A DNA stretch of 13,794 nucleotides from DATHGT01 sp035317605 (GTDB taxonomy: Bacteria; Methylomirabilota; Methylomirabilia; Rokubacteriales; CSP1-6): assembly GCA_035317605.1 (NCBI GenBank), contig DATHGT010000024.1, positions 1 through 13,794 of the forward strand, given 5' to 3'. Each line of letters starts with the position of its first letter. Positions within the stretch are counted from its first letter, which is position 1. Shown piece after piece: positions 7,034 to 13,794 of this stretch. The notes under the pieces are model-generated. The model saw nothing but the letters and a program-made list of their open reading frames with translations, ran no database searches and was not told where the DNA came from. The translations under genes and the position numbers were made by a program.

Positions 7034-9154
7034 ATGCGAACGCATCAGAACTTCCTGCGGCTGACGTGGCGACTGTGGATCGGGCTCCTTGCCGTCGGCA
7101 TGGTCGAGGGGTTCGGCTGCCACGCGGCCGAGGCCCAGGCCTTCGGCCGCGCCCAGATCACCAACACCACGGGGGGAGTGAACAGCGAACCCTCGATCAA
7201 CGCGACCGGCACTCGGATCGCTTTCATCTCCACCCGCGACCTGACCCCGGGCAGCCCCGGCAACGCCGATGGCAATTCGGAAATCTTCCTCTTCGACACC
7301 ACCACCGGCCTCTTCACCCAGATCACCGCCACCACGGGGGGAACGAATATCGCCCCCTCGATCAATGCGGCGGGCACCCGGATCACCTTCGTCTCCAACC
7401 GCGACCTGACCCCGGGCAGCCCCGGCAACGCTGACGGCAATAACGAAATCTTCCTCTTCGACACCACCACCGGCCTCCTCACCCAGATCACCAACACCAC
7501 GGGGGGATTGAATAACGCCCCCTCGATCAACGCGGCCGGCGGCCGGATCGCCTTCTTCTCCAACCGCGACCTGACCCCAGGGAGCCCCGGCAACGCCGAT
7601 GGCAATAACGAAATCTTCCTCTTCGACACCACCACCGGCCTCTTCACCCAGATCACCGCCACCACGGGAGGATTGAATAACGATCCCTCGATCAACGCGG
7701 CCGGCACCCGGATCGCCTTTGTCTCCAGCGAGGACCTGACCCCGGGCAGCCCCGGCAACCCCGACGGCAACACCGAAATCTTCCTCTTCGACACCACCAC
7801 CGGCCTCTTCACCCAGATCACCGCCACCACGGGGGGAGGAGGCAATGGCGCCCCCTCGATCAACGCGGCCGGCACCCGGATCGCCTTCCTCTCCAACCGC
7901 GACCTGACCCCGGGCAGCCCCGGCAACGCCGACGGCAATAACGAAGTCTTCCTCTTCGACACCGCCACCGGCCTCTTCACCCAGATCACCGCCACCACGG
8001 GGGGAGGCAATAGCGCTCCCTCGATCAACGCGGCGGGCACCCGGATCGCCTTCGCCTCCGATCACGACCTGACCCCGGGCAGCCCCGGCAACGCCGACGG
8101 CAATAACGAAATCTTCCTCTTCAACACCACCACCGGCCTCTTCACCCAGATCACCGCCACCACGGGGGGAACGAATATCGCCCCCTCGATCAACGCGGCC
8201 GGCACCCGGATCGCCTTCCTCTCCAACCGCGACTTGACCCCAGGCAGCCCCGGCAACGTCGACGGCAATTTCGAGATCTTCGTGGCCAGTCAGGCTGTCC
8301 TGGGTGATTTCGACAACGACCTCAAAAAAGACCTGGCCGTCTATCGGTCCGCCACCGGCCAGTGGCTCATCTTCGGCAGCGCCACCGGCTTCGAAGCCGA
8401 CGTCTTCGGCGGCGCCCCGGACGATCGCCCCGTGCTCGGGGACTTCGACGGCGACGGTCAGACGGATCTGGCCATCTACCGGCCTTCCACCGGACAATGG
8501 TTCATCTTCCGCAGCACGACGGGCTTTCAGAGCACGTTCTTCGGCGCCCCCGCCGGGGCCGGTCTCGGCGGCGACATTCCGGTCCCCGCCGATTTCGACG
8601 GCGACGGCAAGACGGACCTCGCGATCTACCGACCAGCCACGGGACAATGGTTCATCTTCGGGACCGCCACCGGCTTCCGGACCAGCGTCTTCGGCGCCCC
8701 TGCCGCCAGCGGCCTCGGCGATATCCCGATCCCCGCCGATTTCGACGGCGACGGCAAGGCCGATCTCGCCGTCTACCGGCAGTCCACCGGACAGTGGCTC
8801 ATCTTCGGGAGCGCGACCGGCTTCCAGACGCACCTCTTGGGCGGCCCCGCCTCCAGCGGCTTCCGAGACATCCCGGTCCCCACCGATTTCGACGGCGACG
8901 GCAAGGCCGATCTCGCCATCTATCGGCAAAGCACCGGACAATGGTTCGTCGTCGGCAGCACCACGGGCTTTCAGACAAACCTGTTCGGCGGTGCCGCGGA
9001 CGATACGCCGGTCCCTGGAGACTTCGACGGCGACGGCAAGGCCGACCTGGCGTTCTTCCGGAATTCGACGGGCGAGTGGTTCGTGCTCCGGTCCCTCGAT
9101 GGGCAGACGCAGACCGTCGTGTTCGGAGGTCCCGGCGACCTGCCGTTGCCATAG
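7034..9154 (+). CDS. Secreted double beta-propeller protein (7 PD40 + 6 FG-GAP/VCBS blades), copy A
   Basis: A 706-residue product. ATG 7034 has AGGAGG 7 nt upstream and opens a signal peptide (WRLWIGLLAVGMVEGFG core, likely cleavage after AEAQA36). Residues about 41-420 are seven 55-residue TolB/PD40-like repeats (QIT..TGG...PSINAAGTRIAF.SNRDLTPG), which fits one seven-bladed propeller. Residues about 420-706 are six FG-GAP/VCBS repeats of about 49 residues, each with a DxDxDGxxD calcium-type loop (DFDGDGKAD) followed by LA(I/V)YR and a GxW(F/L)xxG strand. The first loop, DFDNDLKKD, is degenerate. There is no C-terminal membrane anchor or sorting signal. It is probably an extracellular or periplasmic binding scaffold; the ligand is unknown. 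It is a tandem paralogue of the next gene. Confidence 0.88.
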   Translation: MRTHQNFLRLTWRLWIGLLAVGMVEGFGCHAAEAQAFGRAQITNTTGGVNSEPSINATGTRIAFISTRDLTPGSPGNADGNSEIFLFDTTTGLFTQITATTGGTNIAPSINAAGTRITFVSNRDLTPGSPGNADGNNEIFLFDTTTGLLTQITNTTGGLNNAPSINAAGGRIAFFSNRDLTPGSPGNADGNNEIFLFDTTTGLFTQITATTGGLNNDPSINAAGTRIAFVSSEDLTPGSPGNPDGNTEIFLFDTTTGLFTQITATTGGGGNGAPSINAAGTRIAFLSNRDLTPGSPGNADGNNEVFLFDTATGLFTQITATTGGGNSAPSINAAGTRIAFASDHDLTPGSPGNADGNNEIFLFNTTTGLFTQITATTGGTNIAPSINAAGTRIAFLSNRDLTPGSPGNVDGNFEIFVASQAVLGDFDNDLKKDLAVYRSATGQWLIFGSATGFEADVFGGAPDDRPVLGDFDGDGQTDLAIYRPSTGQWFIFRSTTGFQSTFFGAPAGAGLGGDIPVPADFDGDGKTDLAIYRPATGQWFIFGTATGFRTSVFGAPAASGLGDIPIPADFDGDGKADLAVYRQSTGQWLIFGSATGFQTHLLGGPASSGFRDIPVPTDFDGDGKADLAIYRQSTGQWFVVGSTTGFQTNLFGGAADDTPVPGDFDGDGKADLAFFRNSTGEWFVLRSLDGQTQTVVFGGPGDLPLP
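7154..8296 (+). repeat. Seven near-identical 165-bp PD40-coding repeats
   Basis: Units begin at 7154, 7319, 7484, 7649, 7814, 7982 and 8147 (each at the codon for Q of QIT). The period is 165 bp except the fifth unit, which is 168 bp through one added Gly codon. Units share long identical runs, for example a stretch of about 70 bp around 7300-7370 recurring near 8130-8200, showing recent duplication or gene conversion. Confidence 0.85.
8306..9154 (+). repeat. Six FG-GAP/VCBS-coding repeats, copy A
   Basis: DFDxDG-type loops are encoded about every 141-150 bp from 8306 to the end of the gene. These are more diverged from one another in DNA than the upstream PD40 units. Confidence 0.8.
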
Positions 9155-9179
9155 CCAGGGCCGTCACAGCGCCTTCGCC

Positions 9180-9210
9180 TTGACAATCGAGCGGTAGCCG
9201 TCCATAGATT
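9180..9210 (+). promoter_or_regulatory. Probable sigma70-type promoter of the second propeller gene
   Basis: TTGACA (9180-9185), 19-bp spacer, TAGATT (9205-9210), about 60 nt before ATG 9269. It matches the element before the first copy, including the CCATAGAT block, so the promoter seems to have been duplicated together with the gene. Confidence 0.62.
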
Positions 9211-9268
9211 GTGTCGCGCCGGGGGCGGCGGCTGACCAGGATTCTCCTTCTAACGCGGAGGACGCGCG

Positions 9269-11392
9269 ATGCGGCGAGAGCGTACGTGGCGGCCCTTGAC
9301 GTGGCGCATGTGGATCGGGCTGCTGTTGCTCGGCGCGCTGGCGGCCATCGACTGCCGCCGGGCCGAGGCCGACGCCTTCATCCGTACGCAGATCACCGAC
9401 ACCCTCGGGGGCGTCAACTCCCAGTCCGCCTTCGATGCCGCCGGCATCCGCATCGTCTTCGTCTCCGACCGTGACCTGACTCCAGGGAACCCCGGCAATG
9501 CCGACGGCAATACCGAGATCTTCCTCTACAACACGTTCACCCGCGTCTTCACCCAGATCACCAACACCGTCGGGGGATCCATGAACTCACCCTCGATCAA
9601 CGCCGACGGAACCCGGATCGCCTTCATCTCCAACCGTGACCTGACCCCGGGCAACCCCGGCAATGCCGACGGCAACAGCGAGCTCTTCCTGTTCGACACC
9701 ACGTCAGGCCTGTTCACTCAGATCACCAACACGGTGGGGGGTCTCAACGCCCAGCCCTCGATCAACGCCACCGGCACCCGGATCGCGTTCACGTCAGACC
9801 GCAACCTCACCCCGGGCCTCCCCGGCAACGTCGACGGCAACACGGAGCTCTTCCTCTTCGACACGACGTCAGGCCAGTTCATCCAGATCACCAACACCAC
9901 GGGCGGTCTCAACGCCCTGCCCGCGATCAACGCCGCCGGCACCCGGATCGCGTTCACCTCCAACCGCGACCTGACTCCGGGCAGTCCCGGCAACGCCGAC
10001 GGTAACACCGAGATCTTTCTCTTCGACACCACCACCGCCCACTTCACCCAGATCACCAGCAGCACAGGGGGCTTCAACACCCAGCCCACGATCAACGCCA
10101 GCGGGACGCGGATCGCCTTCTCCTCCGACCGCGACCTGACTCCGTTCCGGAACAGCGACCGGAGTGGGGAGATCTTCCTGTTCGACACCGCCACCGGCGT
10201 CTTGACCCAGATCACCGACAACATTGGCGGACTCAACTCTGCCCCCTCGATCAACGCCGACGGCACGCGAATCGCGTTCCTCTCCAACGTCAATTTCACT
10301 TCGGCCCAACCCGGTAACCCCGACCACAGCCCCGAGGTCTTCCTGATCGACACCACCACCGCCCTCCTCACCCAGATCACCAACACCTCCGCCGCCTCGC
10401 CCATTGCGGTGGTGTTCAGCTCGATCTCGATCAACGCCGCTGGGACCCGGATCGCCTTTGCATCCAACCGCGACGTGGCCCCGGGCAATCCCGGCAACGC
10501 CGACGCCAACTTCGAGATCTTCCTGGCCAGCCATCGGTCGGTCTTGGGAGATTTCGACGGTGACCTCAAGAAGGATCTGGCCGTCTATCGGCCGACTACC
10601 GGGGAGTGGTTCGTCTTCGGAACCGTGACCGGCTTTCAGGCCTACCTCTTCGGCGCCGGTGGGGACATCCCGGTCCCCGCCGACTACGACGGCGACGGCA
10701 AGGCGGACTTGGCCGTGTATCGGCCGGCCACCGGAGAGTGGTTCATCTTCGGGACCGCGACCGGCTTCCAGAGCAGACTCTTCGGCGCTCCCGCCTCCAG
10801 CGGCCTCGGCGACAGACCCGTCCCCGCCGACTTCGACGGCGACGGCAAGGCCGATCTCGCCGTGTATCGGCAGGCGACCGGAGAGTGGCTCATCTTCGGA
10901 ACCGCGACCGGTTTCCAGACCCGATCGTTCGGCGCTCCCGCCTCCAGCGGCCTCGGCGACACACCCGTGCCCGCCGACTTCGACGGCGACGGCAAGGCCG
11001 ATCTCGCCGTGTATCGGCAGTCCAGCGGAGAGTGGCTCGTCTTCGGGACCGCGACCGGCTTCCAGAGCAGACTCTTCGGCGCTCCCGCCTCCAGCGGCCT
11101 CGGCGACAGACCCGTCCCCGCCGACTTCGACGGCGATGGCAAGGCGGATCTCGCCATCTACCGGCAATCGACGGGCGGATGGTTGGTCCTCGGCAGTACC
11201 ACCGGTTTTCAGCAGAACCAGTTCGGGGGTGGGCCCAGCGACATCCCCGTCCCGGGAGACTACGACGCTGACGGCAAGGCCGACCTCGCGATTTATCGGC
11301 GTTCGACTGGCGAGTGGTTCGTGCTCCGGTCCCTCGACGGGCTGACGCAGACAGCCGTATTTGGGGCTCCCGGCGACGTGCCGGTTCCGTAG
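9269..11392 (+). CDS. Secreted double beta-propeller protein (7 PD40 + 6 FG-GAP/VCBS blades), copy B
   Basis: A 707-residue product with the same architecture as the gene before it: signal peptide (LTWRMWIGLLLLGALAA, likely cleavage after AEADA36), seven PD40-like units starting at 9389, and six FG-GAP/VCBS units from about 10550. GGAGG lies 7 nt before ATG 9269, and the leader GGAGGACGC plus three bases, then ATGCG, is shared with copy A. The PD40 units are more diverged here: unit 1 has SAFDAAG in place of PSINAAG, unit 5 has lost the PGNADGN turn (LTPFRNSDRSG), and unit 7 carries an insertion (SAASPIAVVF). The FG-GAP units are instead the more uniform part. Probably exported; ligand unknown. 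The duplication left a 114-nt spacer. Confidence 0.88.
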   Translation: MRRERTWRPLTWRMWIGLLLLGALAAIDCRRAEADAFIRTQITDTLGGVNSQSAFDAAGIRIVFVSDRDLTPGNPGNADGNTEIFLYNTFTRVFTQITNTVGGSMNSPSINADGTRIAFISNRDLTPGNPGNADGNSELFLFDTTSGLFTQITNTVGGLNAQPSINATGTRIAFTSDRNLTPGLPGNVDGNTELFLFDTTSGQFIQITNTTGGLNALPAINAAGTRIAFTSNRDLTPGSPGNADGNTEIFLFDTTTAHFTQITSSTGGFNTQPTINASGTRIAFSSDRDLTPFRNSDRSGEIFLFDTATGVLTQITDNIGGLNSAPSINADGTRIAFLSNVNFTSAQPGNPDHSPEVFLIDTTTALLTQITNTSAASPIAVVFSSISINAAGTRIAFASNRDVAPGNPGNADANFEIFLASHRSVLGDFDGDLKKDLAVYRPTTGEWFVFGTVTGFQAYLFGAGGDIPVPADYDGDGKADLAVYRPATGEWFIFGTATGFQSRLFGAPASSGLGDRPVPADFDGDGKADLAVYRQATGEWLIFGTATGFQTRSFGAPASSGLGDTPVPADFDGDGKADLAVYRQSSGEWLVFGTATGFQSRLFGAPASSGLGDRPVPADFDGDGKADLAIYRQSTGGWLVLGSTTGFQQNQFGGGPSDIPVPGDYDADGKADLAIYRRSTGEWFVLRSLDGLTQTAVFGAPGDVPVP
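10550..11392 (+). repeat. Six FG-GAP/VCBS-coding repeats, copy B (147-bp period)
   Basis: Most units are 147 bp (49 residues) with loops DYDGDGKAD or DFDGDGKAD. Bases 10746-10842 recur unchanged at 11040-11136, a 97-bp perfect repeat two units apart, while the unit between differs. Confidence 0.85.
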
Positions 11393-11443
11393 CCTGCGCC
11401 GGAACCGCCGCCGGGCGCGCGGCGCGAAGCGTTCGCCCGCGTC

Positions 11444-12523
11444 TCAGCTGGCGAAAATGCGGTCGTACCGGCCGTACTCGCGGGCGGCGTCCATGAACCA
11501 CTGGACGCACTGCGGGTTGGCCTGGGGCGGCAGCTCGCACGACGTGGACAGCACGAAGCGCGAGCGCTTGCCCACGGTGTCGATGCAGCGCTTCACCTCG
11601 GCCTCGATCTCTTCCTTGGTCGCGCGCTCGAAGATCGTCACGTCGACGTTGCCGATGGCGACCACGCCGCGCTCATTGCCGAGCGTGACCAGCCTGTCGA
11701 GCTGGTCGACGTGCAGGGCGGGGTCGGCCTGCTGGTCGAGGTCGATGGTGACGGCGACGAAGCCGACGTCGACGAGGTCCTGGTGGATCTGGTGGGTCGT
11801 CCCGCAGATGTGGATGGTGGTCCCGACCTTCTTGGCCTTGAAGTAGTCGACCAGATCCTGGTGGTAGGGCTTGATGAACTCGCGATACGTGTCGGGCCCC
11901 ACCAGCGAGCACGAGGCGGTGGGATCGGAATAGCTCAACCCGATCTTCGTCGACAGCACCGCGTCGCCCACGCGCTTGGCGTACTCGGTGGCGAAGCGCA
12001 TCAGCTCGTGCACGAACTGGGGATCGTCGATGGTGTCGAGGCAGAACAGCTCGGGGTTGCGCATGAGCATCGCGATCGTCCACGGTCCCACGTTGACCGA
12101 GCCGAGCGGGCTCGGCACCTTCGCCGCCGACAGCGCCTGGCACTGCTCGAGGAACGCGGGCAGCCGCCCGTCCCGGTACGGATCGGGGATCTCCAGCCGG
12201 GCCAGCAGGCCCTTGTCGTCCTGGAGCACGTGACGGTCGATCGAGGGCACCACGTAGTCCGAGTACTTGACGTGGCAGCCGATCGCCTCCGCTTCCTTGG
12301 CCAGATCGTTGAACGCGATCATGATGTCCGGCTGATAGCGCTCGTAGTAGTTCAGCATGGCCTTGACGGCCTTCTTGGGATTCGTGCAGTACTCCTCGAT
12401 CGACAGCCCGTCGAGACAGCCGGCGAAGGAGCCGGCGATCGGATACGCCGGCACCCGGTCCGCGAACTGGCCCTTGTAGGCGGCGACCACCCGGTCCCGC
12501 GCGCTCACCGTCGTAGAATCCAT
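11444..12523 (-). CDS. URO-D superfamily protein, MtaA/MtbA-like corrinoid methyltransferase homologue
   Basis: A 359-residue product with the uroporphyrinogen-decarboxylase fold. It carries the zinc motif of cobamide methyltransferases rather than the decarboxylase residues: HICGTT with His238 and Cys240, and Cys329 in STSCELPP (the HxC...C pattern). Such proteins move methyl groups between a corrinoid protein and a thiol or other acceptor in the cytosol. Other conserved parts are DRVPAYP near the N-terminus, FNDLAKEAEAIG (71-82), GPWTIA (146-151) and the late VVAIGNVD (287-294). No corrinoid protein or MtaB-like partner is in the window, so the substrate is open. ATG 12523 has only a weak ribosome site. 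It is divergent from the nitrilase-like gene with 31 nt between starts. Confidence 0.85.
   Translation of the reverse strand: MDSTTVSARDRVVAAYKGQFADRVPAYPIAGSFAGCLDGLSIEEYCTNPKKAVKAMLNYYERYQPDIMIAFNDLAKEAEAIGCHVKYSDYVVPSIDRHVLQDDKGLLARLEIPDPYRDGRLPAFLEQCQALSAAKVPSPLGSVNVGPWTIAMLMRNPELFCLDTIDDPQFVHELMRFATEYAKRVGDAVLSTKIGLSYSDPTASCSLVGPDTYREFIKPYHQDLVDYFKAKKVGTTIHICGTTHQIHQDLVDVGFVAVTIDLDQQADPALHVDQLDRLVTLGNERGVVAIGNVDVTIFERATKEEIEAEVKRCIDTVGKRSRFVLSTSCELPPQANPQCVQWFMDAAREYGRYDRIFAS
12514..12519 (+). promoter_or_regulatory. Candidate -10 for the nitrilase-like gene
   Basis: TAGAAT (one mismatch to TATAAT) lies inside the 5' end of the divergent URO-D gene, about 35 nt before ATG 12555. No good -35 is visible, so this is weak. 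Confidence 0.3.
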
Positions 12524-12554
12524 GGCGACCCGACCTTAACAGAGGAGCCCGCGC

Positions 12555-13622
12555 ATGATCAAACCGTACACCGCCGTCGGTCTCGTCCCCACCGTCCGAG
12601 GCATCCGGAAGCGCCAGGACATCCGGATCAACCTCGAGCACCTGCACCACCTGGTGAAGGCGGCGTCGTGGCTGTCCGCCCTGGACATCCCGGTGAGGCT
12701 CATCGCCTTTCCGGAGGGCGCGCTCCAGGCCTTCAACGACGAGGTGCTCGACCTCGACCACGTGACGTTCGCCCGGGAGTGCGCGATCGACATCCCGGGC
12801 GAGGAAACCGAGGAGCTGGGAAAGATCGCGCGGGAGTACAACGCGTTCGTCATCGCCCAGGCCAAGGCGCGGCATCCCGATCTGAAGGACCGGTTCTTCA
12901 ACGTCGGCTTCATCATCAACCCGCGCGGCAAGGTGATCCTCAAGCACTACAAGGTCTCGCCGCTGTTCCCGGTCGAGCACTCCGTGTGTCCCCACGACGT
13001 CTACGACTGGTGGATCGAGAAGTACGGGCGCAACCTCCAGGCGTTCTGGCCCGTGGTCGACACGGAGATCGGCCGGCTCGGCATCATGATGGCCAACGAG
13101 GGCAGCTATCCCGAGAACGCGCGGGCCCTGGCCCTGAACGGCGCCGAGGTCGTCTACCGCGCGTCGTACCCCCACCCGGCCACCGGCAACGAGATCTTCG
13201 AGATCCAGAGCCGGGCCCGCGCGCTGGACAACAACATGTACGTCGTCGCCCCCAACATGGGGACGTACTACCTCTTCCCCGAGGAGACGACCCCGATCGA
13301 CACCTTTGGAGGTCGCTCGTTCATCATCGACTACAAGGGCCGGATCGTGGGCCGCCAGGACTACGGCGCCGGCTCCACCTACGTGGGCGGGGTGATCGAC
13401 ATCGAGGCCCTGCGCGACCACCGGGCCCGCGCCCAGTGGGACAACTGGCTGAAGGACCTGCGCACCGAGCTGTACCAGCTCCTCTACGAAAAGCCGATCT
13501 ACCCCAAGAACCTCTATCTCAAGCGGGCCCCGATGAAGCACAAGGAGTACCGCGACAAGGTCATCAAGCGGCAGATCAAGCTGATGCACGACCGCGACAT
13601 CTGGAAAAAACCGGAGCGATAG
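12555..13622 (+). CDS. Carbon-nitrogen hydrolase (nitrilase superfamily) homologue lacking the catalytic Cys
   Basis: A 355-residue product; ATG 12555 has AGAGGAG 7 nt upstream. The nitrilase fold is clear: the first catalytic block IAFPEGALQ gives Glu54, the lysine block ILKHYKVSP gives Lys133, and a second Glu follows at 141 (PVEHSV). In active members the nucleophile block reads like 'GVMIC(Y/W)DG.FPE.AR'. Here it is GIMMANEGSYPENAR, with Ala180 where the cysteine belongs, followed by ALALNGAEVVYRAS as usual. The C-terminal extension (about 285-355) is rich in Lys, Arg and Tyr. It may be a non-hydrolytic homologue, use a different nucleophile, or bind ligand only. It shares a 31-nt divergent spacer with the URO-D gene, which suggests a common pathway. 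Confidence 0.85.
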   Translation: MIKPYTAVGLVPTVRGIRKRQDIRINLEHLHHLVKAASWLSALDIPVRLIAFPEGALQAFNDEVLDLDHVTFARECAIDIPGEETEELGKIAREYNAFVIAQAKARHPDLKDRFFNVGFIINPRGKVILKHYKVSPLFPVEHSVCPHDVYDWWIEKYGRNLQAFWPVVDTEIGRLGIMMANEGSYPENARALALNGAEVVYRASYPHPATGNEIFEIQSRARALDNNMYVVAPNMGTYYLFPEETTPIDTFGGRSFIIDYKGRIVGRQDYGAGSTYVGGVIDIEALRDHRARAQWDNWLKDLRTELYQLLYEKPIYPKNLYLKRAPMKHKEYRDKVIKRQIKLMHDRDIWKKPER

Positions 13623-13623
13623 G

Positions 13624-13794
13624 CTACCCCTGGCGTCGCTTCAGCATTTGCTGGAAGCTTTGCCGGCTGAGCCCGAGGCGCTCGGCCGCACGCGTCTTCG
13701 TGCCGCAGTCCCGGAGCGCGTCCTCGATCATCCGGTGTTTGAGCTGCTCGATCGCCCCGGCGAGCGTGCTGGGCCGGGACATGCCCCGCTCGGC
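13624..13794 (-). CDS. Fis-type HTH C-terminus of a probable sigma54-dependent (NtrC-family) regulator, partial
   Basis: The frame enters from the right edge and ends with TAG at 13626-13624, giving the last 56 residues. They read LAGAIEQLKHRMIEDALRDCG, then TKTRAAERLGLSRQSFQQMLKRR. This is the HTH_8/Fis-type DNA-binding helix-turn-helix found at the C-terminus of NtrC-family activators ('AVE.LE...I..AL...GGNKS.AAR.LGISR..L..KL'). The receiver or sensor part and AAA+ domain would lie outside the window, so a free Fis-like protein cannot be excluded. One base separates its stop from that of the convergent nitrilase-like gene. Confidence 0.8.
   Translation of the reverse strand, partial: AERGMSRPSTLAGAIEQLKHRMIEDALRDCGTKTRAAERLGLSRQSFQQMLKRRQG

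Noticed and set aside
7154..8296. Possible CRISPR or satellite array because of the regular repeats
   Set aside because: The period is 165 bp and stays in frame with a protein repeat; there are no short repeats with unrelated spacers.
6890..8941. Long open frame on the minus strand across the first propeller gene
   Set aside because: It is a repeat-driven shadow in GC-rich DNA: glycine/valine/glutamate-rich product, no ribosome site, and the plus-strand frame has a signal peptide and recognisable repeats.
9869..11167. Long open frame on the minus strand across the second propeller gene
   Set aside because: Same kind of shadow; its 'repeats' simply mirror the FG-GAP units on the other strand.
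11393..11443. GCGAA-GCG-TTCGC hairpin after the second propeller gene as a terminator
   Set aside because: Only a 5-bp stem with no T-tract; not enough to call.
11673..13589. Minus-strand open frame spanning the URO-D and nitrilase-like genes
   Set aside because: It crosses two well-supported genes with recognised motifs and has no family-like features of its own.

Overview
The window is a high-GC stretch of bacterial chromosome with tightly packed genes on both strands, short leaders, clear AGGAGG-type ribosome sites and no RNA genes or intact mobile elements. Type II lumazine synthase, a corrinoid-type URO-D methyltransferase homologue, a 'nitrilase-related' protein and a FeeM-like acyltransferase in one place suggest an uncultured soil or subsurface lineage such as Rokubacteria/Methylomirabilota. 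That placement is an inference from gene content, not a test.

Layout. 1-225: C-terminal end of a PIN-domain (VapC-type) protein. 355-621: small secreted four-cysteine protein, convergent with aroC (chorismate synthase, 628-1713, minus). aroC is divergent from ribH (type II lumazine synthase, 1803-2264), which overlaps an MFS exporter (2261-3496) that seems to need a non-AUG start. 3523-6143 (minus): a two-gene operon made of a large multidomain protein (possible cyclase-like remnant, nucleoside 2-deoxyribosyltransferase/TIR-like domain, PAS-like domain, class I SAM methyltransferase) and a GNAT/FeeM-like N-acyltransferase. 6339-6896 (minus): a cupin. 7034-9154 and 9269-11392: tandem paralogues of a secreted double beta-propeller protein, each with seven PD40/TolB-like blades followed by six FG-GAP/VCBS blades, each preceded by the same promoter-like motif. 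11444-12523 (minus) and 12555-13622 (plus): a divergent pair, a URO-D/MtaA-like methyltransferase homologue and a carbon-nitrogen hydrolase homologue that lacks the catalytic cysteine. 13624-13794 (minus): Fis-type HTH tail of a probable sigma54-dependent activator.

How the parts may work together. aroC and ribH are ordinary housekeeping genes. The most unusual unit is the 3523-6143 operon: sensor-like and nucleotide-binding domains fused to a methyltransferase, followed after 2 nt by an acyltransferase of the autoinducer-synthase/FeeM fold. It could make or respond to a small acylated, methylated signal, but that function is inferred from domains only. The twin propeller genes are a recent-looking duplication with repeat homogenisation, probably cell-surface or secreted binding proteins of unknown ligand.
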